Shown: positions 1-5,166, numbered from the stretch's first letter. The stretch is 5,285 nucleotides of DNA from Opitutales bacterium UBA7389 (GCA_002474325.1 DKNL01000212.1:1-5285); one strand, 5' to 3'. A program made the numbers and translations. The notes: generated by a model from the sequence alone, not told the origin.

Positions 1-211
1 CAGCGACGATGCGGAAAAACGTGTCGTGGATGAAATCAAAGGCCTCGTCTCAAGCCACAGCGGATTCAAGAGCTTCGAGTATATCCAACGTGTCCGGCTA
101 GTGCCGAAAGAATTCGAAATCGGCGATGAAATGACAAACACCTTTAAGATCAAGAGGCACGTTGTCACAGACAAGTACGCGGATCTTATCGATAGCGTTT
201 TTGAGAAGTAG
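1..211 (+). CDS. Long-chain acyl-CoA synthetase (AMP-forming), C-terminal end, cut by left edge
   Basis: This is the C-terminal tail of an adenylate-forming long-chain fatty acid:CoA ligase, which activates fatty acids to acyl-CoA in two steps (acyl-adenylate, then thioester). The frame is open from base 2, so 69 codons are visible, ending in TAG at 209-211. The diagnostic part is the final C-terminal subdomain: LVPKEFEIGDEMTNTFKIKR, then HVVTDKYADLIDSVFEK. In FadD/FAA-type enzymes the equivalent stretch reads roughly 'F...nG.LTpTlKlKR..v..kY...I..lY', and the KIKR motif (146-157) carries the C-terminal domain lysine of this superfamily. The GTG at base 26 is not the real start, because the frame runs on upstream. 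The gene converges on the DoxX-like gene, with 8 bp between the two stops. Substrate chain length cannot be told from this fragment. Confidence 0.85.
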   Translation, partial: SDDAEKRVVDEIKGLVSSHSGFKSFEYIQRVRLVPKEFEIGDEMTNTFKIKRHVVTDKYADLIDSVFEK

Positions 212-219
212 CTCTTTTT

Positions 220-678
220 CTACCTGAGCAATTCGCACTTGTTGTGGCGGACGAAATACAGGGCCGCTGCATTAAGTAGCAGATGGACACCAACATTCGT
301 GACGCCGTCAATATTGCCAAGGAGCATGAGACCGTAGGCAAGGCACACCAAGGTTAGGCTAGTCACTGCCAATGTATGTTTGGTGCGAACTCCCAGCAAG
401 AGCGCTGCTCCAAGCAGGATTTCGATATAGGCAAGCGAGTAGAGGAAAGGCGAAAAAAGAAAAGCGGGAAGGTTGGTGCTGTTAGAGAAGGCCTCTATCC
501 TTCCTGCTACGAATCCATCGTAGAGATTGTTAAACGAGTAACTCCCTTCGCTGTTGAATTTCCCTAATCCCGTGGTCAGAAATCGAAGCGATAGAAATAG
601 CCGGAGCGATAGAAAGGCCCACGTTTCCGCGGACCAGAATAGAAAGGAGCCATTGCGTTGATTGGAGTTTTTTGGCAT
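220..678 (-). CDS. DoxX-like small integral membrane protein
   Basis: A 152-residue hydrophobic protein with the layout of the DoxX/DoxD-like family (usually 120-160 residues, four membrane spans). An N-terminal hydrophobic helix at about 19-36 leads into R32 and the GLGKF motif (37-41), matching the family's 'R...aGl.Kf' signature. A variable hydrophilic loop (42-75) follows, then spans at about 78-97, 101-120 and 126-143. The second span holds YIEILLGAALLLGVRT, matching the typical 'iEi..G..LllGl.tr' block. Family members have been tied to quinone/redox chemistry or thiol stress, but most are uncharacterised, so no reaction is assigned here. The ATG at 676-678 has no clear Shine-Dalgarno sequence. 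The gene lies 50 bp downstream of the BASS transporter on the same strand and may be co-transcribed with it. The stop is TAG at 220-222. Confidence 0.7.
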   Translation of the reverse strand: MPKNSNQRNGSFLFWSAETWAFLSLRLFLSLRFLTTGLGKFNSEGSYSFNNLYDGFVAGRIEAFSNSTNLPAFLFSPFLYSLAYIEILLGAALLLGVRTKHTLAVTSLTLVCLAYGLMLLGNIDGVTNVGVHLLLNAAALYFVRHNKCELLR

Positions 679-728
679 AGGAATAACGGGATAAGAGTGG
701 TTAGTTTTCAGGTTAAAATCTGGGGCTG

Positions 729-1664
729 CTAGAGTTTCAAGGAACTGGCAGTGAAGAGTTCGGCTTTGACGGTATCGTTTTCAGCGTGGAACCATTCTCT
801 GCGCGTGTATTTACGAATAAAGTACGTTACGAATGTTGACGTGTTGACTATGAAAAATGAGTAGAGAAGGGCGGGCCAAAGGATGTCGCCTGATATTTGG
901 CTACTGAAGCTCAATAGAATAATGGCGAACGCTAGAGGCCCATTTTGGATTCCGGTTTCCAGCGACACGGTCCGGCTTTTCCGCTTATCCATCCCCAACG
1001 CTCGACTAAAATAGTAGCCGAATAGAAAACCGCCAAGGCCCAAAAATATGCTAGCTACGAGAATGAATGGGTTGGTCTCGTTTGGGTTCAGCATGCGATC
1101 GACGTTTCTCGGAAGCCAACTGATGATAAGGAAGATGATGACGATGATCCCCAAGGCACTTCCGGTTTCCTCCATGTTCTTGCCCCAGCGAGCGCTCTTG
1201 GATTTGAGGTACATGCCTCCTACTACAGGCAGTAGGCAAATCAGAAGCGATCCTATGACCTTTCCCAAATCGATCTGGATCTGGTCATTGGTAAAGGGAC
1301 CGGCGTAAATACTCAACAGGATCGGCATGGCGACCAGGGCAACGGTAGTCGTTAGGGTGCTCAGAGAAATACTCAGAGCGAGGTCCCCTTTGGCGAAATA
1401 GTTAAATAAGCTGGATGTGGTACCCGAAGGGCAACAGGCTACGATGATCAATCCAATCGCGACGGGATTGGAGAAATTGAACAATTTGGCCATGCCGAAT
1501 GCCAGCGCTGGCATTATCAGGTATTGAGACAAAAATCCGACGAGCGCTGGTTTAGGGTGCCTGGCAGCGTCCTTAAAATCATCAATGGATAAGGTGCATC
1601 CTAAGCCAAACATGATGACGAACGTCATCAGTATCAGCAAGTTAGTCTCGGTGGGGGTAAGCAT
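729..1664 (-). CDS. Bile acid:sodium symporter (BASS/SLC10) family transporter
   Basis: A 311-residue polytopic membrane protein of normal length for bacterial BASS transporters, which couple inward sodium flow to uptake of organic anions such as bile acids, pantoate or keto acids. Family blocks in order: MFGLGCTLSIDDF (18-30); the LSQYLIMP stretch with Q47; the crossover motif CCPSGTTSS (77-85) followed by AKGDLALSIS (91-100); and ETGIQN (236-241) in the second crossover region. E236 and Q240 fit the conserved E-x3-Q of the sodium sites, and Q47 fits the sodium-2 glutamine. Two positions depart from the usual PGGxxSN: S80 replaces the second glycine-type residue and S85 replaces the asparagine that helps bind sodium 1. 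Both S-containing forms keep a hydroxyl. The charged C-terminal tail (about 284-311) lies outside the membrane domain. The ATG at 1662-1664 follows a region lacking a clear Shine-Dalgarno sequence. Substrate unknown. Confidence 0.9.
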   Translation of the reverse strand: MLTPTETNLLILMTFVIMFGLGCTLSIDDFKDAARHPKPALVGFLSQYLIMPALAFGMAKLFNFSNPVAIGLIIVACCPSGTTSSLFNYFAKGDLALSISLSTLTTTVALVAMPILLSIYAGPFTNDQIQIDLGKVIGSLLICLLPVVGGMYLKSKSARWGKNMEETGSALGIIVIIFLIISWLPRNVDRMLNPNETNPFILVASIFLGLGGFLFGYYFSRALGMDKRKSRTVSLETGIQNGPLAFAIILLSFSSQISGDILWPALLYSFFIVNTSTFVTYFIRKYTRREWFHAENDTVKAELFTASSLKL

Positions 1665-1671
1665 CCACTGT

Positions 1672-1701
1672 TTTGTATGGGGGATTTTAGCCTCTCGTCA
1701 A
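1672..1701 (-). promoter_or_regulatory. Candidate sigma70-type promoter for the BASS/DoxX pair
   Basis: Reading the minus strand, TTGACG (complement of 1696-1701, five of six -35 matches) is followed after 18 bp by TACAAA (complement of 1672-1677, four of six -10 matches). Transcription would begin almost at the ATG at 1664, giving a very short leader, which would fit the lack of a Shine-Dalgarno sequence. An alternative -10, TAAAAT (complement of 1684-1689), sits closer to the -35 and has no well-placed partner. The match is weak and could be chance. Confidence 0.25.
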
Positions 1702-1772
1702 TAGTTGCTCCCATTTAGGCCATCCGGAAGTGGCTTAACTCTCGATTGATAGGCGCCGATAAAAGGGAATTG

Positions 1773-2236
1773 ATGCGTCTGCTCTGTATAATCGCTATCG
1801 TTACCGTATTCCAAGGTCCTGCTTGGGCCCGAATACCCAAGTTCGAGCCAACTGAAAAACAGTTCTCGGAGCACAAGAGTGAGGTCTTTAAGATTGCTCG
1901 CAACTATATCGTCAGAACGTTCAACCTAGATCTTATTGCATAATGCAGTCCGATTCAATTCAACGGGTGTTTGAGGAGACTTCCACTGTCGTATAAAGGA
2001 ACTTGGAGAGCATCGGTACGAGGTTCAGGGATGGATTTCGTCCGCAGTATACGAGGAAGAAGAGATTGTTTGGTCGGTAGTCATGACCTGCGTTCTAGTG
2101 GATCCAGATGCTTGAAGCACCGCCGATTAGATGCGTCCCTCAACAATTCGCCCAAAATCACCTCTTGGCGATTTGTAATATACCGGATGTTCCCTTCGAG
2201 GCGGAATATCCGGATGATTTCCTGGCTCTAGGCTAG
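1773..2236 (+). pseudogene. Decayed gene for a secreted protein of unknown function, spread over three frames
   Basis: The ATG at 1773 is preceded by a good ribosome-binding-like AAAAGGGA and starts a clear signal peptide: a hydrophobic core, then AWA before R-I-P, with predicted cleavage after residue 19. The frame continues through KIARNYIVRTFNLDLIA and stops at TAA 1941-1943, giving only 56 residues. Protein-like text resumes in the next frame: NAVRF, then (after a TGA at 1972-1974) IKELGEHRYEVQGWISS, then WSVVMTCVLVDPDA, until TGA at 2113-2115. It resumes in the third frame from about 2111 with LEAPPI and runs to VPFEAEYPDDFLALG and TAG at 2234-2236. The pieces are consecutive and non-repetitive, and joining them gives a protein of about 150 residues with an N-terminal secretion signal. 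The middle resembles small secreted proteins that contain a 'v...L..p.a.rF......i..lG..rYeVqGwv' pattern. I cannot name the family. The alternative is an intact 56-residue secreted peptide followed by non-coding DNA. Confidence 0.55.
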
Positions 2237-2262
2237 AAATATTAGCCAAAGCCGATATTTGG

Positions 2263-2281
2263 GTTGAGCGAGTCGCTCAAC
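2263..2281 (-). terminator. Perfect 9-bp inverted repeat over the amidase stop codon
   Basis: GTTGAGCGA and TCGCTCAAC flank a single central G, so the RNA of either strand can fold into a 7-8 bp GC-rich hairpin. The repeat contains the amidase stop codon (complement of 2277-2279) and lies 26 bp past the end of the decayed gene on the plus strand. It could therefore serve as a shared end for converging transcripts. There is no T-run on either side, so it is not a classical intrinsic terminator; 3'-end protection or a protein-binding palindrome are alternatives. Right next to it (2237-2260) a weaker A/T-rich pair, AAATAT and ATATTT, can also fold. Confidence 0.4.
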
Positions 2282-3155
2282 GGATCATCTGGTTCAGTTG
2301 ATCAGTCGGAAAGTATCTGCCCGGACAAAGCGTGTGCTTGGGATGCATTAGCTTGTGAGTGGTTATGTTCTTAGCAGGGATCCCCGTTTTTGATCTAAGA
2401 TAGTCGATCAAAGCTTCTAGCTGATCGAGCTGGCGGGCCTTGGGGCGGGTCTTTTCGAAGTTCCCGATGAGGCAGATACCTATGGCTACCTGATTGTGGG
2501 CCCATAGCTTCATGTGTCCGCCATGCAATTGCTTTTCCCATCGATTGCCGATGTAGATATCGCCGTTCCTCGTTCCTCGAGTACCGTTCTCAATAACGAA
2601 ATGGTAGGCGAGCCCATTTTCCATGCGCCTTTCCTCACGGTGAAAACGAGCGATGTTAACAGCCCGGTCGGCTGTTGTTCCACTGTGATGCACGACTATG
2701 CTTTTCCATTGCCCCCGCTTAATATCGATCTTGTCGAGGGCATTCTGGACGCTCCAAGGTAACTGGGTGTACTTCGGAGGAGCCACGCCTGACTTAGAAG
2801 GGATTCGGATCACTTGTCCGACTCGGATCTTATTCAAGTTGCGAATTCCGTTGAAGTCGCCAATATCTTTGGCCTTTATTCCATGTTGAGCGGCTATTGA
2901 GGAAAGGCTTTCGCCTTTACGAACCTTGTACTCAATATATCTGGGTACTGTGTCGGGAATCTCGATTTTTTGGCCGATAACGATTTTGTCTGCATTCCGT
3001 AGATTGTTGGCTTTCTTAATAGAGTCTACCGCCACCCCATAGGATTTGGCGATGGTGGTAAGATTCTCTCCCTTGCGCACAACGTGTACGAGAGCTTCGC
3101 TTGCGGGAAGCGTTGCTAACGACAGGAGGACTAGGATTATGCGACAGATGGGCAT
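2277..3155 (-). CDS. Secreted N-acetylmuramoyl-L-alanine amidase with two LysM domains (amidase_2/PGRP type)
   Basis: A 292-residue cell-wall hydrolase expected to cleave the amide bond between N-acetylmuramic acid and L-alanine in peptidoglycan. A signal peptide covers about residues 1-21 (hydrophobic ILVLLSLATLPA, likely cleaved after SEA). Two LysM peptidoglycan-binding repeats follow at about 23-67 and 75-119, each with a V-(V/K)-(V/R)-KGE start and an IGQKIEIP or VGQVIRIP end. The amidase_2 domain spans about 146-290. Zinc ligands fit H156 (VVHHSGT), H267 (ITTHK) and C277 (TLCPG), and Y184 in AYHFVI matches the catalytic tyrosine of T7 lysozyme-like enzymes. GDIYIGNRW and AIGICLIGNFE are further family blocks. 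LysM modules N-terminal to the catalytic domain would tether it to the wall. The ATG lies 4 bp after the SET gene stop, so translation is probably coupled; no Shine-Dalgarno sequence is visible. It could act in wall turnover, daughter-cell separation or muropeptide recycling. Confidence 0.92.
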   Translation of the reverse strand: MPICRIILVLLSLATLPASEALVHVVRKGENLTTIAKSYGVAVDSIKKANNLRNADKIVIGQKIEIPDTVPRYIEYKVRKGESLSSIAAQHGIKAKDIGDFNGIRNLNKIRVGQVIRIPSKSGVAPPKYTQLPWSVQNALDKIDIKRGQWKSIVVHHSGTTADRAVNIARFHREERRMENGLAYHFVIENGTRGTRNGDIYIGNRWEKQLHGGHMKLWAHNQVAIGICLIGNFEKTRPKARQLDQLEALIDYLRSKTGIPAKNITTHKLMHPKHTLCPGRYFPTDQLNQMIR

Positions 3156-3159
3156 TGGG

Positions 3160-3735
3160 TTATTTGGCGTCGCTGGAAGAACGCTTTTTCAAAATCCTTT
3201 GCAATTTTTTGCGATGCACTTTAGAAACTATGTATCCAATGCAGTTGGACTCACCACAGAGACAGGGATGCTCTTCCCAATGTTCCAAATCGTATCCATA
3301 ATCAAATGTCAGCTCTTCGCCTGCCTTGATGTTCTGCAAAGCGACTAGCCAAATCTCGCCGTCGATGTCCTGAGCTTCGCAATTCGGCTTGCAGGAATGA
3401 TTGGCTAGACGAGCGATGTTCCATTCGAAATTGCCATCGAGATCGCGCTTACCATCGAGATTGAATATATAGACCGAGCCATTATCGCTCTCTAGGGCAA
3501 TATCGTGCTGGGCGACACCCCGACGCGTGGATTCCTTTTTTGGGATCAACTCTCCAAGGTACTGGATAATGTAGGCATCCTTGGGAATGCGCTTGGCTGA
3601 GAAGAGGCCTCTGTTGTGGATCTCGGATGAAGCAGTCTTTACGTAGGGAAATTCGGGAGGATTTCCGTTCTCGTCCAGACCGACGAAAACCCGTTTCTTA
3701 GCCTTCTTTTTGATATCTTTCAGTTTCTTGGCCAT
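3160..3735 (-). CDS. SET-domain protein-lysine methyltransferase with post-SET zinc motif
   Basis: A 191-residue, soluble SET-fold enzyme expected to move a methyl group from S-adenosylmethionine to a lysine side chain of a protein. Blocks in order: a lysine-rich N-terminus (KKLKDIKKKAKK, 3-14); the SET start NRGLFSAKRIPKDAYI (41-56) with YLGELI (59-64); the cofactor-binding/pseudoknot motif NHSCKPNCEA (112-121); the catalytic ELTFDYGYD (141-149) with Y146 as the likely catalytic tyrosine; and the post-SET CLCGESNC (158-165). C158, C160 and C165, with C115 from NHSC, can form the post-SET zinc site. The basic tail (about 173-185, RKK and LKKR) resembles nucleic-acid-binding tails. All key residues are present, so the enzyme should be active. 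Bacterial homologues are best known from chlamydiae, where one methylates histone-like proteins; the substrate here is unknown. A GGGTG seven bases before the ATG is a weak ribosome-binding candidate. It is the first gene of a likely two-gene operon with the amidase. Confidence 0.93.
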   Translation of the reverse strand: MAKKLKDIKKKAKKRVFVGLDENGNPPEFPYVKTASSEIHNRGLFSAKRIPKDAYIIQYLGELIPKKESTRRGVAQHDIALESDNGSVYIFNLDGKRDLDGNFEWNIARLANHSCKPNCEAQDIDGEIWLVALQNIKAGEELTFDYGYDLEHWEEHPCLCGESNCIGYIVSKVHRKKLQRILKKRSSSDAK

Positions 3736-3785
3736 TAGAATGCACCCGTCAGCTTGCCTCGCCGATTGAGCAAAGCCGTATGGTC

Positions 3786-3808
3786 AATGGGATTGATGGC
3801 AATCCATT
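3786..3808. repeat. Imperfect hairpin in the SET/membrane-protein divergent intergenic region
   Basis: AATGG, a bulged G (3791), ATTG, the loop ATGG, then CAATCCATT form nine pairs with one bulge. It lies about 50-73 bp upstream of the SET start, within the 265-bp divergent region 3736-4000. The rest of that region shows no convincing gene. A promoter for either side is not clear: the best -10 for the plus-strand gene is TAGAAT at 3976-3981 without a good -35. The hairpin might be an operator or leader structure, or chance. Confidence 0.3.
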
Positions 3809-4000
3809 TCTCTCGACTGGATTGGCCTATAGAAAACTTGATAGATTTTTGCCGAATAGCTGTTTTTAGGAACGGTAGTGCAACGAGAGTTCAGTTGGCG
3901 TCGCTTGGACTATCGAAACTTGCGGCCGACTGGTAAACCGTTCTAGTGATTACAGAAAGATTGGGAATGAGGTACTAGAATTGGGATACACAACTAAGTA

Positions 4001-4459
4001 ATGCGCCATTTGAGAAAACAGAAGCCATTTGAGGAAAAGCGACAGCTCTGGCGGAGCAAGCTGGATAAGCCTATTGGGCCGGGAATGATGATAACGCTGA
4101 TCCCGACCTTGATCATGTGCGTGTTCCTGGTGATGGCGGCCCCTTATCTCAAATCGATTCTGCTTAAATTCTTCGAAATGGATCAGGAAAGCGTAATTGT
4201 TCCCATCAGCCTGAGTGAGGAATTGGAACCGGTGTTGCCGAATACACCGCCGCCTAATCCGGAAATAGCGATTGCCGAAATATACCAGAGGCAATTTGAC
4301 AAAGAGGGCTTCGATTGGCGCAAGCCGCCGGAATTAGAAATTCCCGACGAAATGCCGACGGAAGAGATCGTCAAGGAGATAAAGCCGGTGTCCGTAGAGA
4401 TTCCTCTACCGACCCAACCTCCAGAATTCGATCCGAACCTATACCAGGACGAAAATTAG
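4001..4459 (+). CDS. Unrecognised single-span membrane protein with acidic proline-rich outer region
   Basis: A 152-residue protein of no family I recognise. The first 28 residues are strongly basic (nine or so K/R, such as RHLRKQK and EEKRQLWRSK) and should stay in the cytoplasm by the positive-inside rule. One hydrophobic span covers about 29-50 (MMITLIPTLIMCVFLVMAAP). The remaining hundred residues are acidic and rich in proline and isoleucine: LEPVLPNTPPPNPEI (75-89), FDWRKPPELEIPDEMP (104-119), IPLPTQPPEFDP (134-145). This favours an extended periplasmic arm. The layout recalls the N-terminal half of TonB-type proteins, but no TonB C-terminal domain is present. An in-frame TAA two codons upstream (3995-3997) makes the ATG at 4001 the first possible start; there is no Shine-Dalgarno sequence. 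Coding quality is good (a long, compositionally consistent frame). It is transcribed away from the SET gene and is probably monocistronic, given the hairpin at its end. Confidence 0.7.
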   Translation: MRHLRKQKPFEEKRQLWRSKLDKPIGPGMMITLIPTLIMCVFLVMAAPYLKSILLKFFEMDQESVIVPISLSEELEPVLPNTPPPNPEIAIAEIYQRQFDKEGFDWRKPPELEIPDEMPTEEIVKEIKPVSVEIPLPTQPPEFDPNLYQDEN

Positions 4460-4500
4460 GTCTAATCGAATGCCGATAGACCAAATTGTAGTCTCTTTTT
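4454..4500 (+). terminator. Probable terminator hairpin overlapping the stop codon
   Basis: GGTCTA (4459-4464), a bulged A, and TCG pair with CGA and TAGACC (4474-4482) around the five-base loop AATGC. After an A-A mismatch the stem extends by AATT/AATT (4454-4457 and 4484-4487). A T-run follows at 4496-4500, eight bases after the stem, which is farther than ideal. The TAG stop codon of the membrane-protein gene (4457-4459) lies inside the stem, so translating ribosomes would reach into it. It lies between that gene and the facing HDOD remnant. Confidence 0.5.
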
Positions 4501-4550
4501 AGGGAGGTTTCAGCCCACTGTAATTGGTCGCTAGCGTCGGTTACTAGGTT

Positions 4551-4787
4551 TCACAGTGCTTGTTCGATGCTCTTATGACCGCCGGTTTTGACCTAAGACG
4601 ATTGATTGGCTTCTCGGATTATTCGCGTTGCCAATAGGGACTCTAGACGGATGAGAACGATGATTTTGTCGGGATTGATATTCCCTTCAGATACGAGTCT
4701 CTTGAGGATGTTCGAAATTCTGGGCATCGGAGTCATCGTCTCAAATCGGCTTTGCAGCCGATCGACGGTTGTGGTGATTCGTTCCAT
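4551..4787 (-). pseudogene. Truncated HDOD-domain gene remnant
   Basis: The ATG at 4785-4787 follows AAAAAGGG, a plausible ribosome-binding site, and opens MERITTTVDRLQSRF, then MTPMPRISNILKRL and RLESLLATRIIREANQSS before TAG at 4593-4595. This matches the start of HDOD domains (related to HD phosphohydrolases; regulatory, often lacking metal ligands), which usually read 'LPpmP.v...ll.l......dla.lI..DpsL...lLr.aNSs'. Beyond the TAG the same frame goes on as VKTGGHKSIEQAL, which fits the next HDOD segment ('y....i.SleqAl..LG'). A second stop, TGA at 4551-4553, follows. The TAG sits where the family often has an aromatic residue, so one base change from TAC or TAT could explain it. HDOD domains run about 200 residues, so more than half is missing. 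The usual D in the DpsL-type motif is E here. This is decay of a signalling gene, not a functional peptide, in my reading. Confidence 0.6.
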
Positions 4788-4980
4788 GGGCCCTTTTTGG
4801 TGACCAATGTTCGAGGGTTTTAAGTGATCTAGGAAAGAACTGGTAATCGAATCTATGGCCAAAGCTTGAGGTTACCGTTGTAGTGCGATTCAATATGGCT
4901 ATTTTCCTCTAGGGTTGACCGACGCCAATGACTCATTTGTTTAACCCGAAGATTTGGCTTGGAATTCGACTGTGGGCGAT

Positions 4981-5000
4981 CTTCCGCTTTGAGGCGGAAG
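4981..5000. repeat. Perfect 7-bp hairpin
   Basis: CTTCCGC and GCGGAAG pair around the loop TTTGAG. TCGAC about 10 bases upstream of the left arm can also pair with GTCGA at the right arm's edge, extending the fold with a bulge. There is no T-run after it on the plus strand, so it is not an obvious terminator. Confidence 0.45.
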
Positions 5001-5052
5001 TCGACGGGTTTCGCAACGAATGAGCATTCGAGTTAGGACGATGTAGAGATTT

Positions 5053-5079
5053 GACTACCAGGGGTTTGTGAATGTAGTC
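5053..5079. repeat. 6-bp inverted repeat near a TTGACT box
   Basis: GACTAC (5053-5058) and GTAGTC (5074-5079) are perfect arms separated by 15 bases. The left arm overlaps TTGACT (5051-5056), a five-of-six match to a -35 box, and 18 bases later the right arm overlaps TAGTCT, only a poor -10. It could be an operator over a weak promoter for the rightmost gene, or chance. Confidence 0.25.
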
Positions 5080-5124
5080 TAAAACAAACGTTGATTTTTT
5101 CGAGTCTATGGATTTCTTGAGAAT

Positions 5125-5155
5125 ACGCGAGATCCCCGTCGTTGGTGACTCGCGT
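5125..5155 (+). promoter_or_regulatory. Hairpin just upstream of the rightmost start codon
   Basis: ACGCGAG (5125-5131) and CTCGCGT (5149-5155) form a perfect GC-rich 7-bp stem with a 17-base loop. It ends 11 bases before the ATG at 5167, followed by the pyrimidine-rich CTTTCTATTTT. Its placement is right for a leader structure affecting translation, or for the terminator of something upstream, although no gene upstream on this strand is seen after 4459. Confidence 0.35.
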
Positions 5156-5166
5156 CTTTCTATTTT

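Larger units (their letters stand above)
4788..5166. other. Gene-free stretch
   Basis: No reading frame here has protein-like composition or family motifs in any frame. The minus-strand frame of the HDOD remnant reaches a TAA just upstream of position 4862, so it does not extend further back. A minus-strand 27-codon frame at 4853-4936 looks accidental. What the stretch does contain is three short inverted repeats, listed separately, in the last 190 bases before the rightmost gene. Confidence 0.6.

Noticed and set aside
201..222. Possible terminator between the converging acyl-CoA synthetase and DoxX-like genes
   Set aside because: Only a three-pair GAG/CTC stem can form before the T-run, which is too weak to call.
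376..567. 63-codon plus-strand frame inside the DoxX-like gene
   Set aside because: It lies fully antisense to a gene with clear family motifs, and its own sequence has no domain-like features.
1048..1308. 86-codon plus-strand frame and a 62-codon minus-strand frame inside the BASS gene
   Set aside because: Both are shadows of the transporter; the residues are unstructured and show no motif.
1971..2231. 86-codon plus-strand frame after the secreted peptide
   Set aside because: It is arginine- and serine-rich noise. The protein-like text in this region lies in the two other frames.
2514..3348. Several plus-strand frames opposite the amidase and SET genes
   Set aside because: All are antisense to strongly supported genes and have no recognisable content.
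3754..3936. 60-codon plus-strand frame with a TTG start between the SET and membrane-protein genes
   Set aside because: It has no ribosome-binding site, no motif and an unusual start. It occupies the probable promoter region of the SET gene.
3950..4294. 114-codon minus-strand frame opposite the proline-rich membrane protein
   Set aside because: It is histidine/arginine/glutamine-rich shadow sequence, whereas the plus-strand frame has a coherent basic-hydrophobic-acidic layout.
4001..4459. TonB identity for the proline-rich membrane protein
   Set aside because: The N-terminal layout is similar, but the C-terminal TonB domain is absent and the arm lacks the usual lysine-proline and glutamate-proline runs.
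4505..4558. AGGTTTCA direct repeat (4505-4512, 4546-4553) and CACTGT/ACAGTG inverted pair
   Set aside because: They are short, singly spaced and overlapping; this is expected by chance and is not a repeat array or transposon end.
4606..4803. 65-codon plus-strand frame opposite the HDOD remnant
   Set aside because: The minus-strand reading has a family pattern; this one has none.
4853..4936. 27-codon minus-strand frame starting with ATG at 4934-4936
   Set aside because: It is short, has no ribosome-binding site and no recognisable pattern.
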